Source: Alphaproteobacteria bacterium (GTDB lineage Bacteria > Pseudomonadota > Alphaproteobacteria > TMED109). Taken from it: DNA of 64,000 bases. The DNA lies in assembly GCA_022819905.1 (NCBI GenBank), contig JAJEGJ010000081.1, positions 1-64,000 of the forward strand. Direction: 5' to 3'. Made by a program: the position numbers and the translations under genes. Below the pieces are notes generated by a model. That model made no database searches. It saw nothing but the letters and a program-made list of their open reading frames with translations, and was not told the DNA's origin. This document shows, in pieces, positions 17,093-26,334 of the stretch (positions within the stretch are counted from its first letter, which is position 1; every line of letters begins with the position of its first letter).

Positions 17093-19234
17093 TTACATCC
17101 AGTCGCTGCCGGTCGTCGCGCTGTTACCTTCGCCAACCGGCACGGCGCTCCCCGCGTCAGGCCGTGGAACGGGCCCCTCGGTCGCCGTCACGTTGTCTTC
17201 GCGCCTGGGCTGCGGCGGCGCTTCGGCATTGCGGGCTTTCCTGTCCCGGCCCGACCCGGCGTTTTGCGCCGCAGCCTTATTCGGTTTCCGGCCCTTGCCA
17301 CGCCGGGTCTTGCCGGATGGTCTCGATCCGGTGTCCGGCTCCAACGGCGGAAGCAGCAGAAGCTCGCCGCGCGGCACCACCGCGTCGTCCTTCGCCTCCG
17401 CAGGCCGCTTCGACGGCGGCGCGGATTTCGAATCTGCGCTCGCTTTCGCCGCTTCCTCCGGCGCAGCCGGCCGCCTCGGCACGAACCGCTCGGCCGCCTT
17501 CGGGCGCTTGACGTAGTCGAGCCGGATGCGGGCGACCGGGAGCGGGCCGGGGAACCGCAGCCAGCCGTGGAGGCTTTCGAGCTGCATGATCTCGGAGGCC
17601 AGCGCGAGCGGGCGCAGCTCGCGCTTGGGCGTCAGAGAGACTCCGTCGCGGATGGTGTTGGCCCCATAGGAAAACCCCTCGGCGATCTCCTCGACCTCGG
17701 CGCGCCCCAAGCTGTCGGCGGACCACTGCGCGGTGTCGCGGTCCGGAGCGGCGAGCACCACGCGCGTGCCGCACAGCCCCGAGATCGTTTCGGCGCCGTT
17801 GCGCCCATACAGGTCGCGCAGTGCGGAGACCACCTGGATGCCGAGCACGAAGCAGCCGCCGAACTGGCGAGACTCTGCCAGTCCCGGCTGGAGACTCGGC
17901 ACCTGGTGCAGGGTCGGCAGCTCGTCGAGCACCACCCAGATGCGCCGCTCGTCGTCCTGCTCCAGCGACAGCATCGCGTTGACCGCGATCTCGAGCCAGG
18001 TGGAGATCAGCCCGCGCAGCGAGGCGTGCTGGTCCCCGCGCGAGGTCAGGAACAGGAACCCGTCGCCCTTGCGGGCGTGCGCGTCCCGGGCGCGCCCGTC
18101 GTCGGAGATCCAGTCGCGGATCGAGAAGGGCTCGCCGGTGTCCGGGAGGTATTCGAGCGCGCCGATGTTCGCGGTCAGCATGGCGCGCACCGACAGCGCG
18201 GTCTTGGGATTGTCGGGGTCTACGATGGACTGCGCCACGGTCCCCTCCATGGCCTCGGCGAGCTTGGTGAGATCGGTCTTGAGCAGGTGCTCGACCAGGA
18301 CGCGGTTCTCGGTCACGCCGCGCTCGCGCAGCACGCCCGCGCCGTTGGCGAACAGTTGCCTCGCCGCCGTGACCCAGAACGGATCAACCGTGTCCTTCTG
18401 CTGCGGGATCAGCGCGGCGGCCATCGTGTCGAAGTCGCGCGGGCTGCGCGCCTCGTAGAACGGCGACCAGCGCGGGCTGCGCGCGTCGAGCGGGTTGAGC
18501 AGCACGTCGCGTTTCGGGTCGAAGAACGCGCGGGTGTAGCTGCCCATCTTGTCGTAGACGACGCAGCGCTCGCCGCGTTGGCGGATCTGCGCGACCAGAT
18601 CGGAGATCAGCACGGTCTTGCCCGATCCGGTGGTGCCCGAAACGATGGTGTGCTGGGTCTCGGCCCGCTCGGGGTAGGGAACGCCCGCCAGCCTGTAAGG
18701 CGGTCCTGCGGACGGCAGAACGAGATCCAGCGCCCGCCGCGGCAGCGGCCGGATGCGGCGCCGCAGTTCGCCGACGGTGGCCGTTTCCGCCCCGCGGATG
18801 CGGCGGTTGCGCCCGAGCTGCCGGCCCCGCAGCCAGAACAGCGCGAGCAGCCCGGCGATCGCGCCCGCCGAGAGTTTTGCGCCCAGCGCCGCGCCTTCGA
18901 ACACCTCGCGCCTGACCTTCTCGCGCATGGCGAGCGCCTGCGGGGAGGACGCGATCTCGGGCAGCGTGAGCACGACCGTGCGCCCGTCGGGCTGGCGCAC
19001 CTCCTGGCGCGCGGTGCGCCGGTAGCCGATGCCGAGCTTCGCCTCGGCCACGGTCACGATCGCCGCGGCGTACCACTCGTAGCCGGTGGTGCGGTCCCAG
19101 ACCCGCCAGGCGGGCGTCGCGACGATTCCGGCGGCGGCGAGCAGCACGGCCGCCCGCAGAAGCTGGCTCCACATGTGCAGGCCGTGGAACACGGTCTGCC
19201 CGCCCCGCAGCGTGCTGCCGCCAAAGGTTCTCAC
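17093..19234 (-). CDS. traD: Type IV coupling protein TraD (VirD4 family)
   Basis: Inner-membrane ATPase that links the relaxosome to the type IV secretion channel. The 713-residue protein has two N-terminal membrane segments, Walker A SGTTGSGKT (Lys206), and Walker B RIWVVLDELPTLHQVPSL. The acidic/Pro-rich C-terminal tail is low complexity. It starts at GTG. It is the last gene of the long tra operon, separated from traG by a plus-strand gene. Confidence 0.95.
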   Translation of the reverse strand: MRTFGGSTLRGGQTVFHGLHMWSQLLRAAVLLAAAGIVATPAWRVWDRTTGYEWYAAAIVTVAEAKLGIGYRRTARQEVRQPDGRTVVLTLPEIASSPQALAMREKVRREVFEGAALGAKLSAGAIAGLLALFWLRGRQLGRNRRIRGAETATVGELRRRIRPLPRRALDLVLPSAGPPYRLAGVPYPERAETQHTIVSGTTGSGKTVLISDLVAQIRQRGERCVVYDKMGSYTRAFFDPKRDVLLNPLDARSPRWSPFYEARSPRDFDTMAAALIPQQKDTVDPFWVTAARQLFANGAGVLRERGVTENRVLVEHLLKTDLTKLAEAMEGTVAQSIVDPDNPKTALSVRAMLTANIGALEYLPDTGEPFSIRDWISDDGRARDAHARKGDGFLFLTSRGDQHASLRGLISTWLEIAVNAMLSLEQDDERRIWVVLDELPTLHQVPSLQPGLAESRQFGGCFVLGIQVVSALRDLYGRNGAETISGLCGTRVVLAAPDRDTAQWSADSLGRAEVEEIAEGFSYGANTIRDGVSLTPKRELRPLALASEIMQLESLHGWLRFPGPLPVARIRLDYVKRPKAAERFVPRRPAAPEEAAKASADSKSAPPSKRPAEAKDDAVVPRGELLLLPPLEPDTGSRPSGKTRRGKGRKPNKAAAQNAGSGRDRKARNAEAPPQPRREDNVTATEGPVPRPDAGSAVPVGEGNSATTGSDWM

Positions 19235-19353
19235 GGGCGGCGCCCCCCGGCATCGGGCGTCGCCGCGAGGCGGAGCCGAGCGGTGGAGGGGACGAAGGCG
19301 GCAGGCCGGGCGAGACTGGCCCTGCCACCACCCGTCTTCCGGAGATAAAGACC

Positions 19354-19749
19354 ATGAACGTCAATTCGCCACCCCCGCAATCGCCAACCTCCGGCTGTCC
19401 CTCGTGCGAGCTCGACCGGTCCCGCCGCCGCTGCGAGCGCCTTCTCGTACTCGGGCCGCTCGGCCTCGCGATCGTCGCCACCGCCGTCGGCGCGGAGCCG
19501 GACTTCCTCGCGCCGCTGTGGCTTGCGGCCATCGCCTGGACGGTGCTGGCGAGTTTCGCGCTGGTGCTTGCCGCGGGCCTGCGCTACGGGGACTGGTCGG
19601 CTTTCCGCGACGACGAGCGCGAGGAGGATCGGGAGGAGGAGATGGACCTCGACACCCGCACCGGGGGCTACAGGTTCCTGCGCGAACGCGACGAGCGGGT
19701 CCTTGCGGACCGCAGCTTCCCGGGGGACGGCACCGACCGTCTTCACTGA
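19354..19749 (+). CDS. Small two-helix membrane protein of unknown function, antisense in the tra operon
   Basis: 131 residues: a Cys/Pro N-terminus (SPTSGCPSCELDRSRRRC), two hydrophobic segments (about 30-47 and 52-76), and an acidic cytoplasmic-looking tail (DDEREEDREEEMDL). CGGAGATAAAGACC before the ATG and strong G/C preference at third codon positions support it as real. It is the only plus-strand gene between traA and traD, and its end overlaps the 3' end of traG. Not recognised. Confidence 0.7.
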   Translation: MNVNSPPPQSPTSGCPSCELDRSRRRCERLLVLGPLGLAIVATAVGAEPDFLAPLWLAAIAWTVLASFALVLAAGLRYGDWSAFRDDEREEDREEEMDLDTRTGGYRFLRERDERVLADRSFPGDGTDRLH

Positions 19750-22622
19750 TCCGCCTGCCGCGAGCCATCCGCCGGCCGCAGGGCCCCGTCCGGCGCCTCG
19801 TTCCCGGCCGTGCCGAACAGCTTTCCGGCAAGCCAGCCGCCGACGCCCGGCACGCTCTCGGTGGCGTGGCGCGCCATCGGCTTGTCGAGCTCGGCCTGCA
19901 CGCCGGCCTGTCCGCCGCCGACCCCGGCTTCCGTCTCGCCCCGCCGGGCCTCGCGTTCCACTTGTCCGGCGGCCATCTGCCCCTGTGTTTCCACTTGGGC
20001 GCGCCGGGCATCGTCATCCACCGTGCCCGGTTGCGGCGCTCCCACCGCTTGCGCCCGATCCCGCACGCCCGCCGACCACCCGGCGTGAGCCGCTACGGTC
20101 TCCCGCGCGTGCGCCTCACCCAGCCTTCCGCTCGCCGCGTCGTAATCGTCCCGCCCGGCCACCGAAGCCGGGTCCGGTCCAACGGGTTCCGGAAAACGCT
20201 CGGCCACGAACGCGGCGGCGTGTTCCCGCAACGTCTCGGCCTCCTCGGGCGTCTGCGGCGAGGCCAGCCGGATCGCGCCCGCCGCGCCCAGCGGCCGTCC
20301 GCCCGCGCCGGGGCGCTCGGAGAGCCACGCGAAGAACGGCTGGCCGAGTTCCCGGTCGATGGCCTGCGCCTCCGAACGCACGCTCGACGCCTGTTCCGCC
20401 CAGCTTTCCGATTCCCGGTGGGCGAGCGCGGCGCGCTCCTCAAACCGCTTGAGGTCCGACAGGTTGGCCGCCAGGCTCTCCTCCAGCCCCGCGTGCCGGC
20501 TGTCGCCGGTCTGGGTGGCGTAGCGCCGGGAGGCTTCGGAGACGCGCGAGGCCAGGTCCAGCACCTGGTGGCTGTCGGCGTACTCCCTGAGCCGGTTCCA
20601 CGCCTCCGATTCCATCGTCTGGCCGCGCCAGCGCGCCGATCCCTCGGCGCTCACTTTCACGATCTTGTTCCAGCCCCCGCCGATGCGCGCCTCCGCCGCC
20701 AGCACCGCCATCTGGTCCTTGGTCATTCCCGCGGTCTCGGCCATCCGGTCGTAGTGGTTCTGCAGTTCCTGGACCTGGGCGCTTTCGGATTCGGTCACGC
20801 CCCGGGTGTGCGCCACTCCGGTGGAGACGTCCCTTGCATACCGCTCCGCGAGCCGCGTGGCGTCGGTGACCGCGGCGGTCCGCGCCGTGCCGGCCTCCGC
20901 CGAGAATTGCCGGGAAGTGTCCCGCGCCTGTGCGGCCCGCCGCTCGTGCGAGACCGCGAGCGACTCGGACAACCGCACGCCCGCCGCCGGGATGCGGCTG
21001 GTGGCGGCGGCCGCGTCGGCGACGACGGTGCCGTCGCCGGTGACGGTGAACGCCGCGCCGCCCGCCGCGTAGCCGGTGTGGCGGTGATCGTCGACATGCG
21101 CCGAGGTGCGGATCTGGCGGCCCTCCAGCGTCGCATAGCGGTGAGTATCGAGTTGCGTGGAGCCGAGCGCGAGATTGCCGGTCGAGCTCTCCCGTGCCGC
21201 CGCGCCGGCGGCCTCCTGACCGACGTGCAGCACCGATGTCGCGAGCGACGTCATCCGGGACACTCCGAACGCGAGCGCGGCGGCGAGGAACGGCACCGAC
21301 ATCGAGAGATACCCGGACATCACCGCCACGTCGGCGGCCACCGCCCGGATGCCGGCCTGCGCGACCAGCGAGATGCCGATGTCGCCCCCGGGCATGAGCG
21401 CGGCGGCGCCCATGCGCTCGGCGGCCTCGCCCATGGCGATGCGGTGCAGCACCGCGTAGAGCGGTCCCCAGGATTGCAGCCACACCAGCCCGGTCACGTA
21501 GGATTTGAAGATCGCCGCGCCCGCGGGCGTGAGCATCAGCAGCGCCGCCATCGGGAACGCGCCGACGTACAAACACTCGAACACGATGCGCAGCAGCGGC
21601 ACCCAGGTCTCGGCCTGGCGGCCGATGGCCCGGTAGGCGGAGACGGTCTGGGCCTCGGCGCGGGCCTCGGTGTAGGCGGAGAGCGCCGCGGCGTTGCCGG
21701 CTTCCGCCGCCCACTGCCCGCCGGCGTCGTGCACGGCGTTCAGCAGCATTTGCTGGCGGATGATCTCCGCCGCCGAGCGCGAGGCGCCGACCAGGAAGTC
21801 GTGCGCGGCCGGCAGCGCCGCCATTAGCTCCGCGCGCGCCAGCGCGTCGGTGGCCGCGCCGGGGAACAGCCGGCGCCCGAACACGGCGCCGGCGCGCCCG
21901 GTCTCCGCGGCCCACTGCGCGTTCAGCCTCCCCGCCGCGTCCCGGCAGGTCGCGATCGAGCGGTCGACGCCGGAGGCGGCGTTGCGTTCGGCGAACTCCA
22001 CCATGCGCGCGGGCGAGGCTCCTGCGGAGGGCGAACGGGCGGTCGAGGTCACCAGCGCCCACAGGTCCGTGGACTCGCGCAGCTCATCGGCGGAGACGTG
22101 CCCGAGCAGCAGCGCGTAGAACACGCACTGGCGGGCGTAGCTTCTCAGGTTGCGGGCGAACACCGCGTCGGTCACCTCGAGCCGGGTCGTGGCGGCGGCG
22201 AGCCGCGCCCCGAAGATCATCCCGTGGCGCTGGTAGGACAAGTCGTTCGGCAGCGCGAACGCCTGTTCGGTCAACCGTGTCAGCCCGTCGCCGATCTCCG
22301 AGGTCGCCGAGGCGAACAGCGCCAGTCCGATCGGCACGTTGGCCACCACCGCCGGGGCCAGCGCCGGATCGAGCCGGTCGACGACCCGCACCGTGGCTTT
22401 CGGCACGATCATCGCGCCCCACACGGCCACGAACATCAGGATCCACTTGCCGTTGTCCTTCCAGGAGCCGCCGAAGGCGGTGCGGAACAGGACCCAGGCC
22501 AGACCCGCCGCGCCGGCGAGCTGCGCGAGCGTCACGTACGCGCCCCCGCCGGTGATGGCGGCCACCGCGTTGAGCAGATCGACCAGGTAGGTGCCCCCGC
22601 CGAGGGTGTAGAGCTCGTACAT
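19743..22622 (-). CDS. traG: Mating-pair stabilisation protein TraG
   Basis: 959 residues from the ATG at 22622 (MYELYTLGGGTYLVDLLNAV), a typical TraG start. Membrane segments lie in the N-terminal ~100 residues and again near 350-460; the long C-terminal part is helical and hydrophilic, as in F TraG (938 aa). TraG acts in pilus assembly through its N-terminus and in mating-pair stabilisation through its C-terminus. An in-frame extension upstream of 22622 is not plausible because it overlaps traH. Confidence 0.92.
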   Translation of the reverse strand: MYELYTLGGGTYLVDLLNAVAAITGGGAYVTLAQLAGAAGLAWVLFRTAFGGSWKDNGKWILMFVAVWGAMIVPKATVRVVDRLDPALAPAVVANVPIGLALFASATSEIGDGLTRLTEQAFALPNDLSYQRHGMIFGARLAAATTRLEVTDAVFARNLRSYARQCVFYALLLGHVSADELRESTDLWALVTSTARSPSAGASPARMVEFAERNAASGVDRSIATCRDAAGRLNAQWAAETGRAGAVFGRRLFPGAATDALARAELMAALPAAHDFLVGASRSAAEIIRQQMLLNAVHDAGGQWAAEAGNAAALSAYTEARAEAQTVSAYRAIGRQAETWVPLLRIVFECLYVGAFPMAALLMLTPAGAAIFKSYVTGLVWLQSWGPLYAVLHRIAMGEAAERMGAAALMPGGDIGISLVAQAGIRAVAADVAVMSGYLSMSVPFLAAALAFGVSRMTSLATSVLHVGQEAAGAAARESSTGNLALGSTQLDTHRYATLEGRQIRTSAHVDDHRHTGYAAGGAAFTVTGDGTVVADAAAATSRIPAAGVRLSESLAVSHERRAAQARDTSRQFSAEAGTARTAAVTDATRLAERYARDVSTGVAHTRGVTESESAQVQELQNHYDRMAETAGMTKDQMAVLAAEARIGGGWNKIVKVSAEGSARWRGQTMESEAWNRLREYADSHQVLDLASRVSEASRRYATQTGDSRHAGLEESLAANLSDLKRFEERAALAHRESESWAEQASSVRSEAQAIDRELGQPFFAWLSERPGAGGRPLGAAGAIRLASPQTPEEAETLREHAAAFVAERFPEPVGPDPASVAGRDDYDAASGRLGEAHARETVAAHAGWSAGVRDRAQAVGAPQPGTVDDDARRAQVETQGQMAAGQVEREARRGETEAGVGGGQAGVQAELDKPMARHATESVPGVGGWLAGKLFGTAGNEAPDGALRPADGSRQADQ

Positions 22623-22690
22623 CCGCGCCGTTCCCGTTGCTTGCCGCCCGCCCTGACCGGGTTCTCTCCGCGCTGCGTTGCCGCCCCGCG

Positions 22691-24154
22691 CTAGCGGACG
22701 CCGCGGGCGAACGCGAGCGCGGCGCGCAGATCCGCCGACAGCGCCCCGGCGAGTTCGGTCTCGATCAGCCGGAGTTTTTCGACCACCGCGAGCGCGGTGT
22801 TGAACCGCGCCAGGCCCTCGTTGCGGTGCTGCGCCAGCGCCGCGCGGTTGGCCCTGAGCCCCTCGCGCCAACGCTCGAGCTGCTCGCCGTCGGCGATGTC
22901 GAGCGTCCCGGCGCGCTCCTCGACCGTCCGGTGCAGGTCGGTAATCCACACCTGCAGCAGGTCCAGCGCCACGGCCTCGGCGAGCGCGTCGATCTCGCTG
23001 TCGATGACCGCGCCGCGGTAGGCGGCGGCCGCGTTGATGACCCGGTACACCGGGATGGTGGTGAGGTTCACCAGCCCCAGTGCATCCGCTGGTGGGGCGG
23101 TGTCGTTGCGCACGGCTTCGGCGAGGCGGCGCAGCAGGTCGGCGACCCGCGCCCGGAACCCCCGGTCGGCCGGGACGGCCACCTGGCCCAGGGTCGGGCC
23201 GAGGCAGTCGGCCGTGGTGTCGCAGCGGTACACCGGCAGGTTGCCGCCGCCCTCCATGAGCACCTCGGTCACGCGGCGGTCGAGGATAAGCGGCTGCAGC
23301 ACCCGCACCTGCGGGCCGGAGGCGTCGCCGTCCGAAGTCGGCGCGGTGACTATCACGGTGCCGGACACCGACATCGCGAACTCGGCGAGATCGGTGTCGG
23401 CGGCCAGGAACGCCGACGCCTGCACCGCCCGCCAGGCGTAGTTGACGTTCACCGGCACCTGGGCGGCCATCGCCCCGGTGGCCGAGGCGAGGGTCGAGTT
23501 GCGCCGCCCGCCCGCGCCGCAGCCGTGCCTGGCGGCGGCGTAGTCCGAGAAGATCCCCTGCGATGTACCGATGGCGGCGCAGACCGCCTCGCTCGCGCGG
23601 TCGTTCTTCGCCCATGCCGCCCCGACCAGCGCCTGGGCGGTCTCGCAGGAGTTGAGGTTCTGGTTGTTCACCCACTGCGACAACGCCCGCAGCTTGGACA
23701 TCGTCTCGGCGATCACCGGCGAGATGGTCTCCAGCGCCAGCTCGAACGCGAACCCGGCGGCGTTCTGCGCCACCGCGCGCCCGAACGCGATCAACTGGTC
23801 GGAGTCGATGAACGAGAACGCCCCGGCGAAGGCGTCGATGCCGCCGCAGCCCGCGCGGAAAGATGGTAGGCTGAGCGTCGCGATCTGCTCGGTGCGCACC
23901 GGGGCGCGCAGGTACAGGTTGCCGAGCGTCCAGTGGCCGGAGGCCTGCCCGTCGAACGCCGTCGGCCCGGTGGTGTTGACCGCCGCGCCCCGCCAGAACG
24001 ACTCCATCTCCGTGAGCACATCTGCGCGGGCGGGCGCGGCGGCGAATGGTGAAAGAACGAACGCCGCCGTGGCGAACAGGACGGCCGTCCGCCTGGCTGC
24101 CGCCTGCAAGGCCGCCGCCTGCATGCCCGCCGTCCGCAGGACCCTAATAGTCAT
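22691..24154 (-). CDS. traH: Conjugative pilus assembly protein TraH
   Basis: 487 residues with a signal peptide ending near FAAAPARA and the TraH pattern (GHWTLGNLYLRAPV, SLPSFRAGCGGIDAFAGAFSF). Works in the periplasm with TraF, TraU, TraW and TrbC in pilus extension and retraction. The length matches F TraH (458). The start overlaps traF by 11 bases. A hairpin motif shared with trbC and traA lies at codons 5-9. Confidence 0.95.
   Translation of the reverse strand: MTIRVLRTAGMQAAALQAAARRTAVLFATAAFVLSPFAAAPARADVLTEMESFWRGAAVNTTGPTAFDGQASGHWTLGNLYLRAPVRTEQIATLSLPSFRAGCGGIDAFAGAFSFIDSDQLIAFGRAVAQNAAGFAFELALETISPVIAETMSKLRALSQWVNNQNLNSCETAQALVGAAWAKNDRASEAVCAAIGTSQGIFSDYAAARHGCGAGGRRNSTLASATGAMAAQVPVNVNYAWRAVQASAFLAADTDLAEFAMSVSGTVIVTAPTSDGDASGPQVRVLQPLILDRRVTEVLMEGGGNLPVYRCDTTADCLGPTLGQVAVPADRGFRARVADLLRRLAEAVRNDTAPPADALGLVNLTTIPVYRVINAAAAYRGAVIDSEIDALAEAVALDLLQVWITDLHRTVEERAGTLDIADGEQLERWREGLRANRAALAQHRNEGLARFNTALAVVEKLRLIETELAGALSADLRAALAFARGVR
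24129..24142 (-). repeat. 5'-hairpin motif, copy in traH
   Basis: Minus strand GTCCTGCGGACGGC: a 4-bp stem GTCC/GGAC with loop TGC, starting 12 bases after the traH start codon. It differs from the traA and trbC copies at two positions that pair with each other, so the stem is kept. Confidence 0.5.
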
Positions 24155-24956
24155 GGCCGGTCTCCCGTTGGGTGAGGACGAAGATGCGCTCGGCGAGCTG
24201 GTCCTCGGCGAGCACGCCGAACCCGACGGGAAGGACCTCGCGGGTTTCGGCGTCGAACAGCACGACCGCGGGCGTGGGCGCGCCGTCGAGGCCGAGCGCC
24301 GCGGCGCGGCCGTTGTCGGGCACCGCCTCCGGCCAGCCCTCCAGCGCCTCGCCGGTCATCGACACGGCCAGCACGTCGAGCCCGTGGCGCAGGGAGAACG
24401 CGCGCAGCAGCGGCCCGAACACCTGGCATTCGGAGCAGGCGGTATGGCCGAGGTAGATCAGCCCGTAGCGTTGGGCGAGGTTTTCGAGCGCCGCGTCCCG
24501 CTCCTCGCGGCGCGCGTCGGACCAGAGCCGCTTGGCGAGCGCGCCCACCGGGCGGGCCAGGCTGTAGTCCACCTCCGGCGTCGCCCAGACCGTGCGCCGG
24601 AACGCGTCGGAGAACGCGGCGGCGCGCTGCAGGGTGGCCTGTTGCAGGCGCAGATAATGCGTGACGTTGTCCGGCGAGGGATCGAGGATCGCCGCCGCGC
24701 GGGATTCCTCCAGCGCACGGCGGATGGACTCGATTCGCTCCGTCGGGCTCGGCGACGCCACGGAACCCGGTTCGAACGCGTCGTCGAAGCCCTCGTCCTC
24801 CCGGTCGCAGTAGAAGTGCCAGCCCAGGCTCGGCTCGCCGCCGGGCGCGCCGCACCAGCCGCGCCACTCCGCGGCCGCGGCCGCGGTGGGCGCCGCCAGG
24901 ATCGCCACCAGACAAAGCACCCGGACCCGACTGGCCTTGAAACGCTTCGCCGTCAT
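24144..24956 (-). CDS. traF: Conjugative pilus assembly protein TraF (thioredoxin-like)
   Basis: 270 residues with a signal peptide ending near APTAAAAA. The C-terminal half is thioredoxin-like with a CxxC motif, Cys174-Ser-Glu-Cys177 in LGHTACSECQVFGPLL. F TraF itself lacks this motif, while many relatives have it, so this copy may be an active disulfide enzyme that matures the Cys-rich TraN, TraU and TraH. Length is close to F TraF (247). Overlaps traN (ATGA) and traH. Confidence 0.92.
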   Translation of the reverse strand: MTAKRFKASRVRVLCLVAILAAPTAAAAAEWRGWCGAPGGEPSLGWHFYCDREDEGFDDAFEPGSVASPSPTERIESIRRALEESRAAAILDPSPDNVTHYLRLQQATLQRAAAFSDAFRRTVWATPEVDYSLARPVGALAKRLWSDARREERDAALENLAQRYGLIYLGHTACSECQVFGPLLRAFSLRHGLDVLAVSMTGEALEGWPEAVPDNGRAAALGLDGAPTPAVVLFDAETREVLPVGFGVLAEDQLAERIFVLTQRETGHDY

Positions 24957-26092
24957 GGGCTGCCCCCGCGCAGGCGGCGAACCCGGTCGGCCATGTCGGT
25001 CTGCGTGCCGCCTCGGTCAGGCAGAACAACGGCGGGCTCGCGCGCGCCGCTTTCGAGATTCTCGGTGAACTCGGTCAGATCCAGCCGGTCGAAGTCGATC
25101 CGCTCGATCTCGGCGACCGTGAACCCGCGGCAATGTCCCCAGCCGATCCCGAGCTGCGGACGCGCCTGCTGGTGCAGGATGCGCCCGAGCTTCGAGCCGA
25201 ACAGGCACCAGACCCGCTCGCGCTTGACGCACACGCCCAACACGCGCTTCGCGCAGCGGCGCCCCAGATAGTGGGTGTTGCCGGCGTGGCGCTCCTCGGC
25301 GAGTTCCCTCTCCTCCGCCGAGCAGTTCGCGAGCCCCACCAGCAGCCCGGAGTCCTTGCAGCAGTTGGCCAGCCCGGCGTACTTGATTTCGCAGGTCCGG
25401 CGCTGGCCCGCAAAAAACCGCAGGTCGTTGCGGTCGAACTCGTCGCCGCCCATCTCCAGCACCATGTTCAGCATGGCCGCGGATCGGGCGAAGCCCGTGT
25501 TGCCTTCCGACGCGACCGTCTCGCAGCCCGCGCCGACGCAGTACGATGCGCTGCCGCAGGCTCCCCCACGTCCGGCCTCGGTGACGCCCGCTCCGCAATC
25601 CGCCGAGCCGCCCGAGGCGAGGCCGTCCGCGCGATGGCTCGCGGCCAGCGGATCGGTTTGCACGGTCCGGCTTCGCGCGACCAGCGGATCGTCGGCCGGA
25701 ACCGGGACGTCGGGCCGCACGGCCGCCCCGTCGATCACCGCGCGCCCGGCCGAGCCGCCGGGGTCGTTCGGATCGGCCAGCCGCAACCGCGCCGCGTTCT
25801 CCATTCCGGCGCCGGTCAGGTTGCGTTCGGGCAGGTTTGTCCCGGCGAAGCCGGGCACGGCCTGCGCCTCCGACGCGTCGCGGGCGATGGTGCCGGCCGC
25901 GGTCGCGCCGGCCTGTCCGATCCGCCGGGCGGCGTCCTTCGGGTCGTCGGCATGGGCCTCCGCAGCCAGAATCCAGAGCATCAGGCAGCAAGCGGCGAAC
26001 ATCGCCGTCCAGGCGAGCAGCCGGACGACGCGGGTCGCGAGATCGACGAGCGGGACCAGCCGGTGCGGCTCGGGCTCGCGCATCGCGGTCAT
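24953..26092 (-). CDS. traN: Mating-pair stabilisation outer-membrane protein TraN (short form)
   Basis: 379 residues. A signal/membrane segment near residue 24-47 ends at AEAHA. A low-complexity Ala/Gly/Asp-rich stretch follows, and from about 165 there is the conserved Cys-rich region with a dozen or so cysteines (LANCCKDSGLLVGLANC, RRCAKRVLGVC, VWCLFGSKLGRI, GWGHCRGF). F TraN has 602 residues; the missing part corresponds to the receptor-binding region, so contact with the recipient may differ. The ATG overlaps the preceding stop. Confidence 0.9.
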   Translation of the reverse strand: MTAMREPEPHRLVPLVDLATRVVRLLAWTAMFAACCLMLWILAAEAHADDPKDAARRIGQAGATAAGTIARDASEAQAVPGFAGTNLPERNLTGAGMENAARLRLADPNDPGGSAGRAVIDGAAVRPDVPVPADDPLVARSRTVQTDPLAASHRADGLASGGSADCGAGVTEAGRGGACGSASYCVGAGCETVASEGNTGFARSAAMLNMVLEMGGDEFDRNDLRFFAGQRRTCEIKYAGLANCCKDSGLLVGLANCSAEERELAEERHAGNTHYLGRRCAKRVLGVCVKRERVWCLFGSKLGRILHQQARPQLGIGWGHCRGFTVAEIERIDFDRLDLTEFTENLESGAREPAVVLPDRGGTQTDMADRVRRLRGGSP

Positions 26093-26334
26093 GGCCGCGC
26101 CTCCCCGTGTTCGGGATGCCGGGCGGCAGTCCCGTGCAGGGAGGTTTGGACGAGAGTGGCCGTCGGAACCGACGCGGCCGCCGGATCGCCAGCGTAGGCG
26201 GAACCCGAGAGCGCCCAGAGCATGAGGCCGTACCCGCCGACCATCGCGGCCCAGGCGAGCAGCCGGACGAAGCCCGCCACGCGCTCCATGCCGGCGCCGG
26301 TCCGGCCGTCCCGGGCGTGCGCCGCCGCCCTCAC
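26089..26334 (-). CDS. Small secreted/membrane protein resembling the TraN N-terminus
   Basis: 81 residues from a GTG that overlaps the trbC stop; its own stop overlaps the traN start, so it is translationally coupled on both sides. FVRLLAWAAMVGGYGLMLWA followed by SGSAYAGDP matches the signal region of TraN (VVRLLAWTAMFAACCLMLWI, AEAHADDP). The rest is a short Ala/Thr/His tail. It looks like a partial tandem duplication of the 5' end of traN. Function unknown. Confidence 0.6.
   Translation of the reverse strand: MRAAAHARDGRTGAGMERVAGFVRLLAWAAMVGGYGLMLWALSGSAYAGDPAAASVPTATLVQTSLHGTAARHPEHGEARP

Noticed and set aside
17045-19348. 767-codon plus-strand frame opposite traD
   Set aside because: Shadow frame; Arg/His/Pro-rich with no domain pattern.
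19231-19746. Minus-strand frame of 171 codons exactly filling traG-traD with GTGA overlaps at both ends
   Set aside because: Protein is Arg/Ala-rich without domain pattern, and the third-position G/C bias favours the plus-strand gene. The overlaps appear coincidental, though not fully excluded.
22623-23675. N-terminal extension of traG through traH
   Set aside because: Overlaps traH in another frame; TraG homologues begin at MYELYTLGGG.
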